Assembly: GCA_963800325.1 (NCBI GenBank)
Contig: CAWDAQ010000005.1
Coordinates: 1,178,001 to 1,242,000, forward strand
Reading direction: 5' to 3'
Length of the DNA: 64,000 nucleotides
DNA from: CAWDAQ01 sp963800325
Lineage (GTDB): Bacteria; Actinomycetota; Actinomycetes; Actinomycetales; Dermatophilaceae
A program made the position numbers and the translations under genes. How positions within the stretch are numbered: the first letter of the stretch is position 1; every line of letters starts with the position of its first letter. This document shows positions 30,847 through 39,086 of the stretch, in pieces. A model generated the notes under the pieces. That model saw only the letters and a program-made list of their open reading frames with translations. It was not told the origin of the DNA and searched no databases.

Positions 30847-33320
30847 CAGGGGAGCACCCCGTTCCGCCCCCGGTTCGGCGGCGGTGGGACCGGGGTCGTC
30901 CCCGATGCCCCTCCCGCGGGCGCGTCCGGGGGCCCGGCCCGGGAGGCGAGGCTGAACCAGGCCTCCTCCTCCTGGGCGAAGTGCAGGGCGAGGACGGCGT
31001 CGAGGCCGTAGAGCGTCGCCCGCAGGTCGTCGAGCTGGTCCGGCCGCAGCGGGCCGGGCTCGGCGAGGTGCCGCCCGAGGCGGCCGACGAGGCGGCCGAT
31101 CTCGACGTGGCCCCGGCTCATCGTCACGGTCGCCTCCTCCCCGCCGAGCATGCGGGCGAGCTCGGGGTAGAGCAGGGTCTCCTCGGCCTCCTCGTGCGGG
31201 AGCAGCTCGCCGGTCAGCCGGGCGTGGACCTTCCGGACCCGGGTCTCCGCCGCGGGGGTGATCCCGTCGGCGAGCGCGTCGGCGGCCCGGCGGACCGACG
31301 ACCTGACGGGCAGCAGGGTCTCGTGCTCCCGGGCGAAGCGGTCCAGCAGCGCCTCGGGCACCCCGGCGCGGGCCCGGCGGCGCCCGGGCAGGACGGCCCG
31401 CACGGCCCACGCGAGCGCGGCGACGTCGATGCCCTCCTGGACCAGGGCGCCGCCCACCGGGGCGAGCAGACCCGCCGTGGCGGCGAGCATGGCGAGCACC
31501 GAGAGCCCGGTTCCGATCGCCGCGCTCTGCACCGCCACCCGTCGGGTGCGGCGGGCGACCTCGACGACGTCGGCGAGCCGGTCGATGCGGTCGTCGAGGA
31601 TGACGGCGTCCGCAGCACGGGCGGCCGCGGTGGAGCCACGGGACCCCAGGGCGATGCCGACGTCGGCGGCGGCGAGGGCGGGTGCGTCGTTGACGCCGTC
31701 GCCGACCATCGCCGTCGTCCCGTTCGCGCGGGCGGCGGTGACGCAGGCGATCTTGTCCGCCGGGGTCGCCTCCGCGCGGACCTCGTCGACGCCGAGGAGC
31801 GCGCCGACCTCGGCGGCGTTGCCGACCCGGTCGCCGGTCAGGAGCACGACGTGCGCGACCCCGACGGCCCTCAGGCGCCGCAGCGTCCGCGCGGCGTCGC
31901 TACGGACGAGGTCCCGCACGAGCAGGGCGGCGACCGGGCGGCCGGCCACCCGGACCCAGATGACCGTGGCGAGGTCGAGCCGGCCCCGGCGCGCGGCGGC
32001 CGCGGCCCACCCCGGTGCGGAGGTGCCCGCCGGCAGCCGGCCGACCTCGACGACGCGGCCCGCGACGAGGCCGCGGGCTCCGGAGCCGGGCTCCTCGAAG
32101 ACCCCCTCCGCCACCCGGTCGGGGGCGCCCTCGCGCTGCGCGGCGCGCAGGACCGCCCCGGCGAGGACGTGCGGGGAGTAGCGCTCGACGGCGGCGGCGT
32201 CGGCGAGGGCGTCACGGGGGTCCCCGTCCGGGGGGACGGCGACGTCGACGACCTCGGGTCGTCCCCGGGTGACCGTGCCGGTCTTGTCCATCGCGAGCGT
32301 CGAGACCCGGCCGAGCGACTCCAACGCGGCGCCGTCCTTGACGACGACTCCGGCGCGGGAGGCCGCGGACATGCCCCCCGTGACGGCGACGGGAACGGCG
32401 AGCAGGAGCGGGCAGGGGGTCGCGGTGACGAGGACGGCGACCGCGCGCGCGGCCTCCCCGGAGGTCAGCCAGGCGACGCCGGCCAGGGCGAGGGCGGTGG
32501 GCAGGAACCAGGCCGCCACCCGGTCGGCCAGCCGCGCCACCGGCGCGCTCGCGGCGGACGCCTCCTCGGCGAGGGTGACGACCCCGGCGTAGGTGCTCTC
32601 GGCCGCGCTCGCGCTCGCGCGCAGGTCCACGGTCGCGCCGGTGTTGACGACCCCGGAGCGGACCGGCTCCCCCGCCGCGCGGTCGACCGGGGCCGCCTCC
32701 CCGGTCAGGGCGGACTCGTCGAGGACCGCGTCGACCTCGAGCGTGCCGTCGACCGGGACGACCTCGCCGGGCAGCACGACGACGAGGTCACCGGGGACGA
32801 CGCGTCCCACCTCCACGGTCTCGACGTCCCGGGTGCCGGCGGGGCGCCGGTGCGCGCGGGCGGGGGCCCGCTCGAGCAGTGCCGACAGGTCCCGCCCGGC
32901 CCGGCCGCGCGCCCTGGCCTCGAGGAGCCGGCCGGTGGCGACCATGGCGGCGACGACCGCGCCCGCGAGCTCCTCACCGACGGCGAGGGTGCCGACGAGG
33001 GCGAGCAGCGCGAGCAGGTCGGCGCCCCAGCGTCCGGCCCGCAGGTCCTGGGCCACCCACACGGCGGCGGGGACGAGACCGGCGAGGGTCGCCGCGCCCC
33101 AGAACAGGTCCGCCGGGGGCGCGCCGGGCCCGCTGCCGATCCCACTGCCGATCCCACTGCCGAGGAGGGCGACGACCGCCCCGGCGCCGAGCAGGGTCAC
33201 CACGACGACGAGCAGGACCACCTCCCGGCCGGGTGACCGGCCGGCCCAGCGCGCGAGCCGGCGGGGCGCGCGGCCGGTGCCCCGGGACCCGTGCCTGGCA
33301 TCGGTGAGGGTCTCCCCCAT
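30846..33320 (-). CDS. P-type ATPase (P1B-like) fused to a C-terminal hemerythrin domain
   Basis: 824 residues from ATG 33320 (AGGGGG upstream). Heavy-metal ATPase core without an N-terminal metal-binding domain: actuator TGEAAP (206-211), membrane metal site T301-P-C-P304, phosphorylation D345KTGT, and GDGVND (540-545). The nucleotide-domain HP motif, usually SxHPLA, reads YSPHVLA (381-387). After the last spans a helical domain (about 655-795) has the hemerythrin ligand set H666, H709 with E713 in HEEAEETLLYPEL, H738, and H780 with E784/E785 in HFAQEEEAW, enough for a di-iron oxygen-binding site. The fusion suggests a transporter tuned by O2, NO or iron. A DosR-like box sits 35-49 bp upstream. 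Confidence 0.93.
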   Translation of the reverse strand: MGETLTDARHGSRGTGRAPRRLARWAGRSPGREVVLLVVVVTLLGAGAVVALLGSGIGSGIGSGPGAPPADLFWGAATLAGLVPAAVWVAQDLRAGRWGADLLALLALVGTLAVGEELAGAVVAAMVATGRLLEARARGRAGRDLSALLERAPARAHRRPAGTRDVETVEVGRVVPGDLVVVLPGEVVPVDGTLEVDAVLDESALTGEAAPVDRAAGEPVRSGVVNTGATVDLRASASAAESTYAGVVTLAEEASAASAPVARLADRVAAWFLPTALALAGVAWLTSGEAARAVAVLVTATPCPLLLAVPVAVTGGMSAASRAGVVVKDGAALESLGRVSTLAMDKTGTVTRGRPEVVDVAVPPDGDPRDALADAAAVERYSPHVLAGAVLRAAQREGAPDRVAEGVFEEPGSGARGLVAGRVVEVGRLPAGTSAPGWAAAAARRGRLDLATVIWVRVAGRPVAALLVRDLVRSDAARTLRRLRAVGVAHVVLLTGDRVGNAAEVGALLGVDEVRAEATPADKIACVTAARANGTTAMVGDGVNDAPALAAADVGIALGSRGSTAAARAADAVILDDRIDRLADVVEVARRTRRVAVQSAAIGTGLSVLAMLAATAGLLAPVGGALVQEGIDVAALAWAVRAVLPGRRRARAGVPEALLDRFAREHETLLPVRSSVRRAADALADGITPAAETRVRKVHARLTGELLPHEEAEETLLYPELARMLGGEEATVTMSRGHVEIGRLVGRLGRHLAEPGPLRPDQLDDLRATLYGLDAVLALHFAQEEEAWFSLASRAGPPDAPAGGASGTTPVPPPPNRGRNGVLP

Positions 33321-33354
33321 CCCCCTACGGTCCGGGGTGCCCCCGAACCCGGTA

Positions 33355-33369
33355 AGGGTCATACGTCCC
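33355..33369 (-). promoter_or_regulatory. DosR-like box upstream of the P-type ATPase-hemerythrin gene
   Basis: Minus strand GGGACGTATGACCCT, 11 of 14 core positions, 35 nt from ATG 33320. An ATG at 33362 overlaps the box and is therefore not taken as the start. Confidence 0.6.
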
Positions 33370-33454
33370 CCGGGCGCGGCACCACGGAGTCGGTCTCGGA
33401 GAGGCGACGCTCAGGCAGGGGGCGCTCAGACGGGCGGGGGTCACGCAGGCGGGG

Positions 33455-33844
33455 TCAGGGCACCTCGATCGTGCGCCGGGACTCGCGCAGCGCCGAGAGC
33501 AGGTCGGCCCGCGAGAGCGTGCGCGGGCCGCACTCGCACGTGGCGGGCAGGGCGTCGTCGGCCGGGTCGAAGGGTTCGAGGAGGTCGAGGTGGTACCGCC
33601 CGACCCGTCCGTGTGAGACGGGCCGGTGGTCGACGTCGACGAAGTCCCGGTGCCCGTGGGCGTGGCGCCCGAGCTCGGTCGCGTACACCGGCCCGGCCGG
33701 GGTGGCGTAGACCGCGGCGACGTGGTGGCTGCGCGAGCAGCGGACCCGCAGCAGGACCCGCTCGCGGCGGTCGGGGCCGAGCGCTGCCCACGCCTCGGCG
33801 GCCACGGTCCGGCGGCGGCTCGGCGGGAGCCGGTCTGCGTCCAT
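33455..33844 (-). CDS. Unknown 129-aa protein with Cys/His clusters
   Basis: I do not recognise the family. The protein has a beta-rich middle (RVLLRVRCSRSHHVAAVYAT, then GPVYATELGRHAHGHRDFVD), a Cys-x-Cys near the end (PATCECGPRTLSRADLL) and a helical tail. The CSRSHH and CECG elements look like a zinc-ribbon or similar metal site. ATG 33844 with AGGAGG upstream. It sits between the desaturase operon and the ATPase, all on the minus strand, and has its own DosR-like box 67 bp upstream, which argues for a role under low oxygen. Confidence 0.82.
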   Translation of the reverse strand: MDADRLPPSRRRTVAAEAWAALGPDRRERVLLRVRCSRSHHVAAVYATPAGPVYATELGRHAHGHRDFVDVDHRPVSHGRVGRYHLDLLEPFDPADDALPATCECGPRTLSRADLLSALRESRRTIEVP

Positions 33845-33910
33845 GAGCCCTCCTCACCCACGCCCGAGGCGGTGGACCGTCAGGCTCGCAGCCGCGGACC
33901 GGCCACCGTC

Positions 33911-33925
33911 AGGGCCCTAGGTCCC
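33911..33925 (-). promoter_or_regulatory. DosR-like box upstream of the 129-aa unknown gene
   Basis: Minus strand GGGACCTAGGGCCCT, 11 of 14 core positions, 66 nt upstream of ATG 33844 in the 89-bp gap after the desaturase stop. Confidence 0.6.
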
Positions 33926-33933
33926 CGATCCGC

Positions 33934-35217
33934 TCAGGCGTGCCGGGCCCGGGCCCGGCGCGTCCGACGGCGTCGACGGCCCTCGACCTCGCGGACGACG
34001 GCGTCCTTGACGAGGCCGATCCGGCTCCGGCCGGGCTCCGGGTTCGGCAGCGCGAGCCGGTTGACCTTCGCGTAGACCGAGGACACCTGGTGGGCGAGCG
34101 ACCCGGTGGTGTACGTCAGCCCGTACCGGTCGAACAGGTCCCGGATCCGGGGGGCGATCTCGGCGTACCGGTTGCTCGGCATGTCCGGGAACAGGTGGTG
34201 CTCGATCTGGTGGCTGAGGTTGCCGGTCATCAGGTGCATGGCCCGGCCGCCGGAGATGTTGGCCGACCCGAGCATCTGGCGCAGGTACCACTCCCCCCGG
34301 GTCTCGCCGTCGATCGAGGTCTTCTCGAACGTCTCGACCCCTTCGGGGAAGTGGCCGCAGATGATGACCGAGTGCGTCCAGAGGTTGCGCACGAGGTTGG
34401 CGACGTAGTTCGCGAGCAGGGTCGAGCGCCACGACGGGCCGGACATCAGCGGGTGAACGAGGTAGTCCTTCGTGGCCTGCCGGCGGATCTTGCCGAGCAC
34501 CTCGCGGGCGTTGCGGCGGAACTCCGCCTTCTCCTCCTCGGTGTGCCGGCCCTTCCGGGCGAGGTAGGCCCCCAGCTCGAGGTCGTAGGCGGCGATCGAG
34601 TACTCGAAGATGATCGCGTTGACCACGTTCCACACCGGCTGGCCCAGGTAGAACAGCGCCCACCGCTGGTCCTCGTCGACCCGGAGGATGCCGTAGCCGA
34701 GGTCGTTGTCACGCCCGATGACGTTGGTGAAGGTGTGGTGGATCTCGTTGTGCGAGTGCTTCCACTGGCTCGCCGGCGAGGCGTTGTCCCACTCCCACGC
34801 GGTCGAGTGGATCTTCGGGTCACGCATCCAGTCCCACTGGCCGTGCATGACGTTGTGCCCGATCTCCATGTTCTCGATGATCTTCGCCACGGACAGGCCC
34901 ACGGTGCCGAGCACCCAGGCGGGCTTCCATCGGCTGAAGAGCAGGACGGCCCGGCTGCCCATCTCGATGTAGCGCTGGGTCGCGATGACCCGGCGGATGT
35001 AGGCGGCGTCGCGCGCCCCCCGGCTGTCCATGACCTCCTGGCGCAGCGCGTCGAGCTCGAGGCCGATCGCCTCGACGTCCTCGGCGCTGAGGTGGGCGCT
35101 CGGGTCGGGCTTGCCCGACGGCTTGTCCTGCAGGCGGCGCTCCGCGGCGGCGGTGCCCCCGAGTCGGGGGTCGAGCTCGCGCGGGGTGTCGGTGGTGGTG
35201 GGGATCGTCGCGGTCAT
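33934..35217 (-). CDS. Membrane fatty acyl-CoA desaturase, DesA3-like
   Basis: 427 residues with the three histidine boxes of integral-membrane di-iron desaturases: HNVMH (121-125), HNEIHH (156-161) and HQIEHH (336-341). Spans flank boxes 1 and 3. The enzyme introduces a double bond (probably delta-9) into a saturated acyl chain using O2 and electrons from the reductase encoded just upstream. This pair corresponds to mycobacterial Rv3229c (DesA3) and Rv3230c. ATG with GAGGAG-type site in the 21-bp gap. The C-terminus is very Arg-rich. Confidence 0.94.
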   Translation of the reverse strand: MTATIPTTTDTPRELDPRLGGTAAAERRLQDKPSGKPDPSAHLSAEDVEAIGLELDALRQEVMDSRGARDAAYIRRVIATQRYIEMGSRAVLLFSRWKPAWVLGTVGLSVAKIIENMEIGHNVMHGQWDWMRDPKIHSTAWEWDNASPASQWKHSHNEIHHTFTNVIGRDNDLGYGILRVDEDQRWALFYLGQPVWNVVNAIIFEYSIAAYDLELGAYLARKGRHTEEEKAEFRRNAREVLGKIRRQATKDYLVHPLMSGPSWRSTLLANYVANLVRNLWTHSVIICGHFPEGVETFEKTSIDGETRGEWYLRQMLGSANISGGRAMHLMTGNLSHQIEHHLFPDMPSNRYAEIAPRIRDLFDRYGLTYTTGSLAHQVSSVYAKVNRLALPNPEPGRSRIGLVKDAVVREVEGRRRRRTRRARARHA

Positions 35218-35238
35218 GGTCTCTCCTCGGGTCGAGGG

Positions 35239-36351
35239 TCAGTGGTCGATCTCGCAGGGCCCGGCGGCCGAGGAGATGCAGGTCTGGATGCGGACGCCGT
35301 CGCCGGGGGCCGCGGTCGTCAGCTCGCCGGTGCGCAGGTCGCGCACGGCGCCCTCGGTCAGCGGGAGGACGCAGCCGAAGCAGATCCCCATCCGGCACCC
35401 GGAGGGCATGAGGACCCCGGCGTCCTCGCTCGCGTCGAGGATGGTGCTCCCCCCGGCGACCCCGACCGTCCTCCCGGTTCGGGCGAAGCGGACCTCGCCG
35501 CCGTCGCCTGCGGTGACGACGACCGGGCGGAACCGCTCGGTGTGGAGGTGGTCGGCGAGGCCCGCGCTCTCCCAGCGCTCCTCGGCGGCGTCGAGCATCC
35601 CGGTGGGACCGCAGACCCACGCCTCCCGGGCGGCCCAGTCGGGCACGACCGCGTCGAGCTCGGCGAGGTCGAGCATCCCCTCGGTGTCGGTGTGCCGCTC
35701 GACGAGGCGGACCGCGCCGGCGGCGTGGAGCTCGCGCAGCTCGGCGCCGAAGATGACGTCCTCCCGGGTCGGCGCGGAGTGCAGGACGACGACGTCCTCG
35801 AGGTCGTCGACCGCGTTGCGGATCATCCCCATGACCGGGGTGATCCCGCTGCCGGCGGTGAGGAAGAGCACCTTGCCCGGGTGGGGGTCGGGCAGGACGA
35901 AGTCACCGGTGGCCTGGTCGAGGTGGACGAGGGTCCCGGGCCTGGCCTCACGGACGAGGTGGGTGCTGACGACCCCCTCCGGGATGGCCTTGACCGTGAT
36001 GGTCACGCAGCCGTCGGGGCGGCCCCGCCGGGAGGTGAGGGAGTAGGGCCGCCACCGCCGGACCCCGTCGACGTCGACGCCGATGCGGATGTACTGGCCG
36101 GGCACGTGGTCGCGCCAGCCGCGTCCGGGGCGGATGGTCACGGTGACCGCGTCCGGGGTCTCGGGGTCGATCGCCTCGATCCGTCCGCGCAGCTCGGCCC
36201 CGGAGCGCATCGGGCTGACGAGGTCGAGGTAGTCCGCGGGCAGCAGGGGGGTGGTGACGAGCTCCGCCGCGCGCAGCGCCCGGTCCGCGAGCGCGGCGCC
36301 GAGGCGCCGCGCGCGGCGCGGGGTGGGGGTTTGCTGGCTCACGTACGCCAC
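35239..36351 (-). CDS. Ferredoxin-NADP reductase-type electron donor with 2Fe-2S domain
   Basis: 370 residues. FAD domain with RRWRPYSLTSRRG (RxYS motif, about 110-122), NAD(P) domain with LFLTAGSGITPVMGMIR (about 172-188), and a C-terminal plant-type ferredoxin domain with CRMGICFGC and a final C in RIQTCIS. It passes electrons from NADPH to the desaturase encoded 21 bp downstream. GTG 36351 or GTG 36342 is the start; both lie just after a palindromic promoter element and the message may be leaderless. Confidence 0.93.
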   Translation of the reverse strand: MAYVSQQTPTPRRARRLGAALADRALRAAELVTTPLLPADYLDLVSPMRSGAELRGRIEAIDPETPDAVTVTIRPGRGWRDHVPGQYIRIGVDVDGVRRWRPYSLTSRRGRPDGCVTITVKAIPEGVVSTHLVREARPGTLVHLDQATGDFVLPDPHPGKVLFLTAGSGITPVMGMIRNAVDDLEDVVVLHSAPTREDVIFGAELRELHAAGAVRLVERHTDTEGMLDLAELDAVVPDWAAREAWVCGPTGMLDAAEERWESAGLADHLHTERFRPVVVTAGDGGEVRFARTGRTVGVAGGSTILDASEDAGVLMPSGCRMGICFGCVLPLTEGAVRDLRTGELTTAAPGDGVRIQTCISSAAGPCEIDH

Positions 36352-36354
36352 CGT

Positions 36355-36374
36355 AACTTACGAGACCGTAGGTT
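36355..36374 (-). promoter_or_regulatory. Palindromic operator over the desaturase operon promoter
   Basis: AACTTACG-AGAC-CGTAGGTT: 8-bp arms with one mismatch around 4 bp. On the minus strand it contains a TAAGTT -10-like hexamer a few bases before the start codons. Desaturase operons are often repressed by TetR-type acyl-CoA sensors (DesT in Pseudomonas); no such gene is adjacent, so the identity is inference. Confidence 0.52.
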
Positions 36375-36443
36375 CGGAACCCGTCGACGGGTGTCGTTGC
36401 TCACCCGGCCCGCGGGAGACCGACCCCGCCTCCTTCCGGTCCG

Positions 36444-37781
36444 TCAGCGAGGCCGGCGGGGCGCCTGCGACCCGCGCGACGCGCGCCGGGACGAGCCGGT
36501 GGGGCGGGGCCCCCGAACGGGGAGACCGGACCCGCCCGACCGGCGCTGCGTCCTCCCAGGACCCGAGGCGGGCGGCGTCGAGGCCGGGGAGACCGCCGGC
36601 GGCGCCGCCGCGAGCACCCGCTCGCCCGGGGCGAGGTCGCGCAGCAGCGGGTGGGCGACGTCCACCCGCGTCGTCGTCGGGCGCACCCCGGCGGCCCGGG
36701 TGAGGGAGCCCACCTGCCGGATCTGCTCGTCGGTGGCGAGGGTGATGACCGTGCCGGAGGCCCCGGCGCGTGCGGTGCGTCCCGAGCGGTGGACGTAGGC
36801 CTTGTGCTCGACCGGGGGGTCGGCGTGGATGACCCGGGAGACGTCGTCGACGTGGATGCCCCGGGCGGCGATGTCCGTCGCGACGAGGGTCTCGGCACTG
36901 CCGGAGTGGAACGCCTCGAGGTTGCGGGTCCGGGCGTTCTGTCCGAGGTTGCCGTGGAGCTCGACGCTCGGGACCCCACGGGCGCTGAGCTGGCGCGCCA
37001 GGGACTTGGCCCGGTGCTTGGTGCGGGTGAAGACGACGGTGCGGCCGGGGGCGCTGGTGAGGTCGATGAGGACCGGCAACCGGTCGGCGACGTCGACGTG
37101 GAGCACGTGGTGGTCCATCGCGGCGACCGTCGGGCGGGCCGAGTCCGCCTCGTGGGTCACCGGTCGGCTGAGGTAGCGCGCGACGACGGTGGAGACCCCG
37201 GAGTCGAGCGTGGCGGAGAACAGCAGGCGCTGGCCGCCGGTCGGCGTCGCGTCCAGCAGCCGGCGCACGACCGGGAGGAACCCGAGGTCGGACATGTGGT
37301 CGGCCTCGTCGAGCACGGTGACCTCGACGTCGCGCAGGCTGGCGTGCCCCTGACCGATGAGGTCCTCCAGGCGCCCCGGGCAGGCGACGAGCACGTCGAC
37401 CCCACGGCGCAGACCGGTGACCTGGGGGTTCTGGCCCACGCCGCCGAAGACCGTGAGGGTGCGCAGGCCGGCCGCGCGGGCCAGCGGGGCGAGGCTGTCG
37501 TGGATCTGCCCGGCCAGCTCGCGGGTCGGGGCGAGGACGAGGGCGCGCGGCGCGCCCGCTCGGGGCCGGCGGCCGGCCGCGGTCAGGCGCGCGATGACGG
37601 GCAGGAGGAAGGCGTACGTCTTCCCCGAGCCGGTGCGGCCCCGGCCGAGGACGTCCCGGCCGGCGAGGGAGTCCGGCAGCGTCGCCGCCTGGATGGGCGT
37701 CGGGGTGTCGATGCCGCGGCGGGCCAGGACGTCGCACAGGAGCGGGGGCACGCCGAGGTCGGCGAAGGTGGATGAGGGCAC
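36444..37781 (-). CDS. DEAD-box ATP-dependent RNA helicase
   Basis: 445 residues. Motifs in order: Q motif region FADLGVPPLLCDVL and TPIQAATLP, motif I GRTGSGKT (about 49-56), Ia PTRELA, II DEAD (VLDEADHMSDLGF), III SAT, IV VVFTRTK, V ATDIAARGI, VI HRSGRTARAG. The C-terminus is a disordered Pro/Arg/Gly tail, common in actinobacterial RhlE-like helicases acting in ribosome assembly and RNA decay, especially in the cold. GTG 37781 with GGAG upstream; the 5' leader holds two hairpins. Confidence 0.94.
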   Translation of the reverse strand: MPSSTFADLGVPPLLCDVLARRGIDTPTPIQAATLPDSLAGRDVLGRGRTGSGKTYAFLLPVIARLTAAGRRPRAGAPRALVLAPTRELAGQIHDSLAPLARAAGLRTLTVFGGVGQNPQVTGLRRGVDVLVACPGRLEDLIGQGHASLRDVEVTVLDEADHMSDLGFLPVVRRLLDATPTGGQRLLFSATLDSGVSTVVARYLSRPVTHEADSARPTVAAMDHHVLHVDVADRLPVLIDLTSAPGRTVVFTRTKHRAKSLARQLSARGVPSVELHGNLGQNARTRNLEAFHSGSAETLVATDIAARGIHVDDVSRVIHADPPVEHKAYVHRSGRTARAGASGTVITLATDEQIRQVGSLTRAAGVRPTTTRVDVAHPLLRDLAPGERVLAAAPPAVSPASTPPASGPGRTQRRSGGSGLPVRGPRPTGSSRRASRGSQAPRRPR

Positions 37782-37811
37782 GGAAGGTCTCCGAAAGGTC
37801 GAGGGACGTCC

Positions 37812-37908
37812 TGCCGGGCGCCGGCACCCGGCATCGTCGACCGGTGCAGGCGGCGCTCTCTGCGAGAACATCACCAGCGGCCCGGGGCAAGACGAGGCGG
37901 GCCGCTGG
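37812..37908. promoter_or_regulatory. Two hairpins in the helicase/FUSC divergent region
   Basis: TGCCGGG/CCCGGCA (37812-37833, loop 8 nt) and an 11-bp stem (37874-37884 with 37898-37908, loop 13 nt). Both lie within 130 bp upstream of the helicase start and could form a structured leader, or an insulator between the divergent genes. Confidence 0.45.
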
Positions 37909-37973
37909 GACCAGCCTACGGCATCGCGGCGTTCGGCTTGCCCCGGACCGCCGTCCCCGAGAGGCTTCTCCGC

Positions 37974-39086
37974 ATGCCCGCGCTGCGTGATTCCGTCGCG
38001 TCCGTCCCCGAGGCCGTCGCCACCTGGCCACGGCGCTCCGCAGCCTGGCTGCGCAAGCCCTCGAGCCAGACCGACCTGCTCCAGATCGTCAAGTCCGTCG
38101 TCGCCGCCGTCGTCGCGTGGCTCCTCGCCGTCCACGTCTTCGACATGCCGCAGCCGTTCATCCCGCCGTGGGTGGCGCTGCTCACGGTCCACGCGACGGT
38201 GTTCCGCAGCTTCTCCCACGGCACCCAGGCGGTCGCGGCCACCGTGCTCGGGGTGGCGGTCTCGTGGGCGACCGTCCAGCTGTTCGGCTTCGGCTGGCTC
38301 GCCCTCTCGGTCGCGCTGCTGACCGGGATGCTCCTCTCCCGGGCGGGCCTCCTGCGCCGGGAGGGGGTCATGGTCGCGACGACGGCCCTGTTCGTCCTCA
38401 CGACCGGGTACGCCCACCAGGACTCCCCGATCCTGCTCTACCGGGCCGTCGACGCCCTCCTCGGCGCCGTCGTCGGCGTCGCCGTCAACCTCGTCATCAT
38501 CCCCCCGCTGAACGACCGCAGCGCGGAGATGCAGATCGACCGGATCGACCTCGAGATCGGCCGGCTGCTGCGGGACATGTCCCGCGAGATGGACTCCGAG
38601 GTCACCACCGAGCGCTCCGAGGACTGGGTCGAGCGCACCCGCAAGATCGACGGCCGGCTCGAGCACGCCTGGGCGCTGGTGCACCAGGCCCGCGAGAGCG
38701 GCTGGTGGAACCCGCGCCGGTACCTCTCCCGGAAGGCGGCGGACCCGACGGCGTACGAGCACGTCCTGCTGCGGATCGAGGCGGCGATCGCCGAGGTGCG
38801 CAGCATGGCCCGGACGGTGCACGAGTCGACCCGCTCGGCGCAGCAGTGGGACGACCGGTTCCGGGAACCGTGGCTGCACCTGGTCAGCGAGACCGGGTGG
38901 CGGGTCGCGGACCGGCACGCGGACGTCGGCTCGCTGCACGACGCCGTCGACGACCTGTCCCGCGAGCTGTCCGGTCAGGACCTGCCCGACCTGCTCTGGC
39001 CGCTCTACGGGGCGCTGCTGACCAACCTCCTCAACGTCATCGACATCCTCGACGACGTCGCCACCTCACGCCCGGTACGTCCGTGA
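37974..39086 (+). CDS. FUSC/aromatic-acid-exporter family membrane protein
   Basis: 370 residues: a short N-terminus, a cluster of about six spans (35-170; QIVKSVVAAVVAWLLAVHVF, PPWVALLTVHATVFRS, VMVATTALFVLTTGYA), then a long helical cytoplasmic half with WERT-like amphipathic helices (RTRKIDGRLEHAWALVHQAR). This is half of an FUSC-type exporter and would dimerise. Substrates of relatives include aromatic acids. ATG 37974 with AGAGG upstream; a TTG further up is less likely. Its 3' end overlaps the convergent MFS gene by 21 bp. Confidence 0.88.
   Translation: MPALRDSVASVPEAVATWPRRSAAWLRKPSSQTDLLQIVKSVVAAVVAWLLAVHVFDMPQPFIPPWVALLTVHATVFRSFSHGTQAVAATVLGVAVSWATVQLFGFGWLALSVALLTGMLLSRAGLLRREGVMVATTALFVLTTGYAHQDSPILLYRAVDALLGAVVGVAVNLVIIPPLNDRSAEMQIDRIDLEIGRLLRDMSREMDSEVTTERSEDWVERTRKIDGRLEHAWALVHQARESGWWNPRRYLSRKAADPTAYEHVLLRIEAAIAEVRSMARTVHESTRSAQQWDDRFREPWLHLVSETGWRVADRHADVGSLHDAVDDLSRELSGQDLPDLLWPLYGALLTNLLNVIDILDDVATSRPVRP

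Noticed and set aside
36444..38939. Minus-strand frame extending the DEAD-box helicase to 831 residues
   Set aside because: The extension is antisense to the FUSC gene; the helicase domain starts naturally at GTG 37781.
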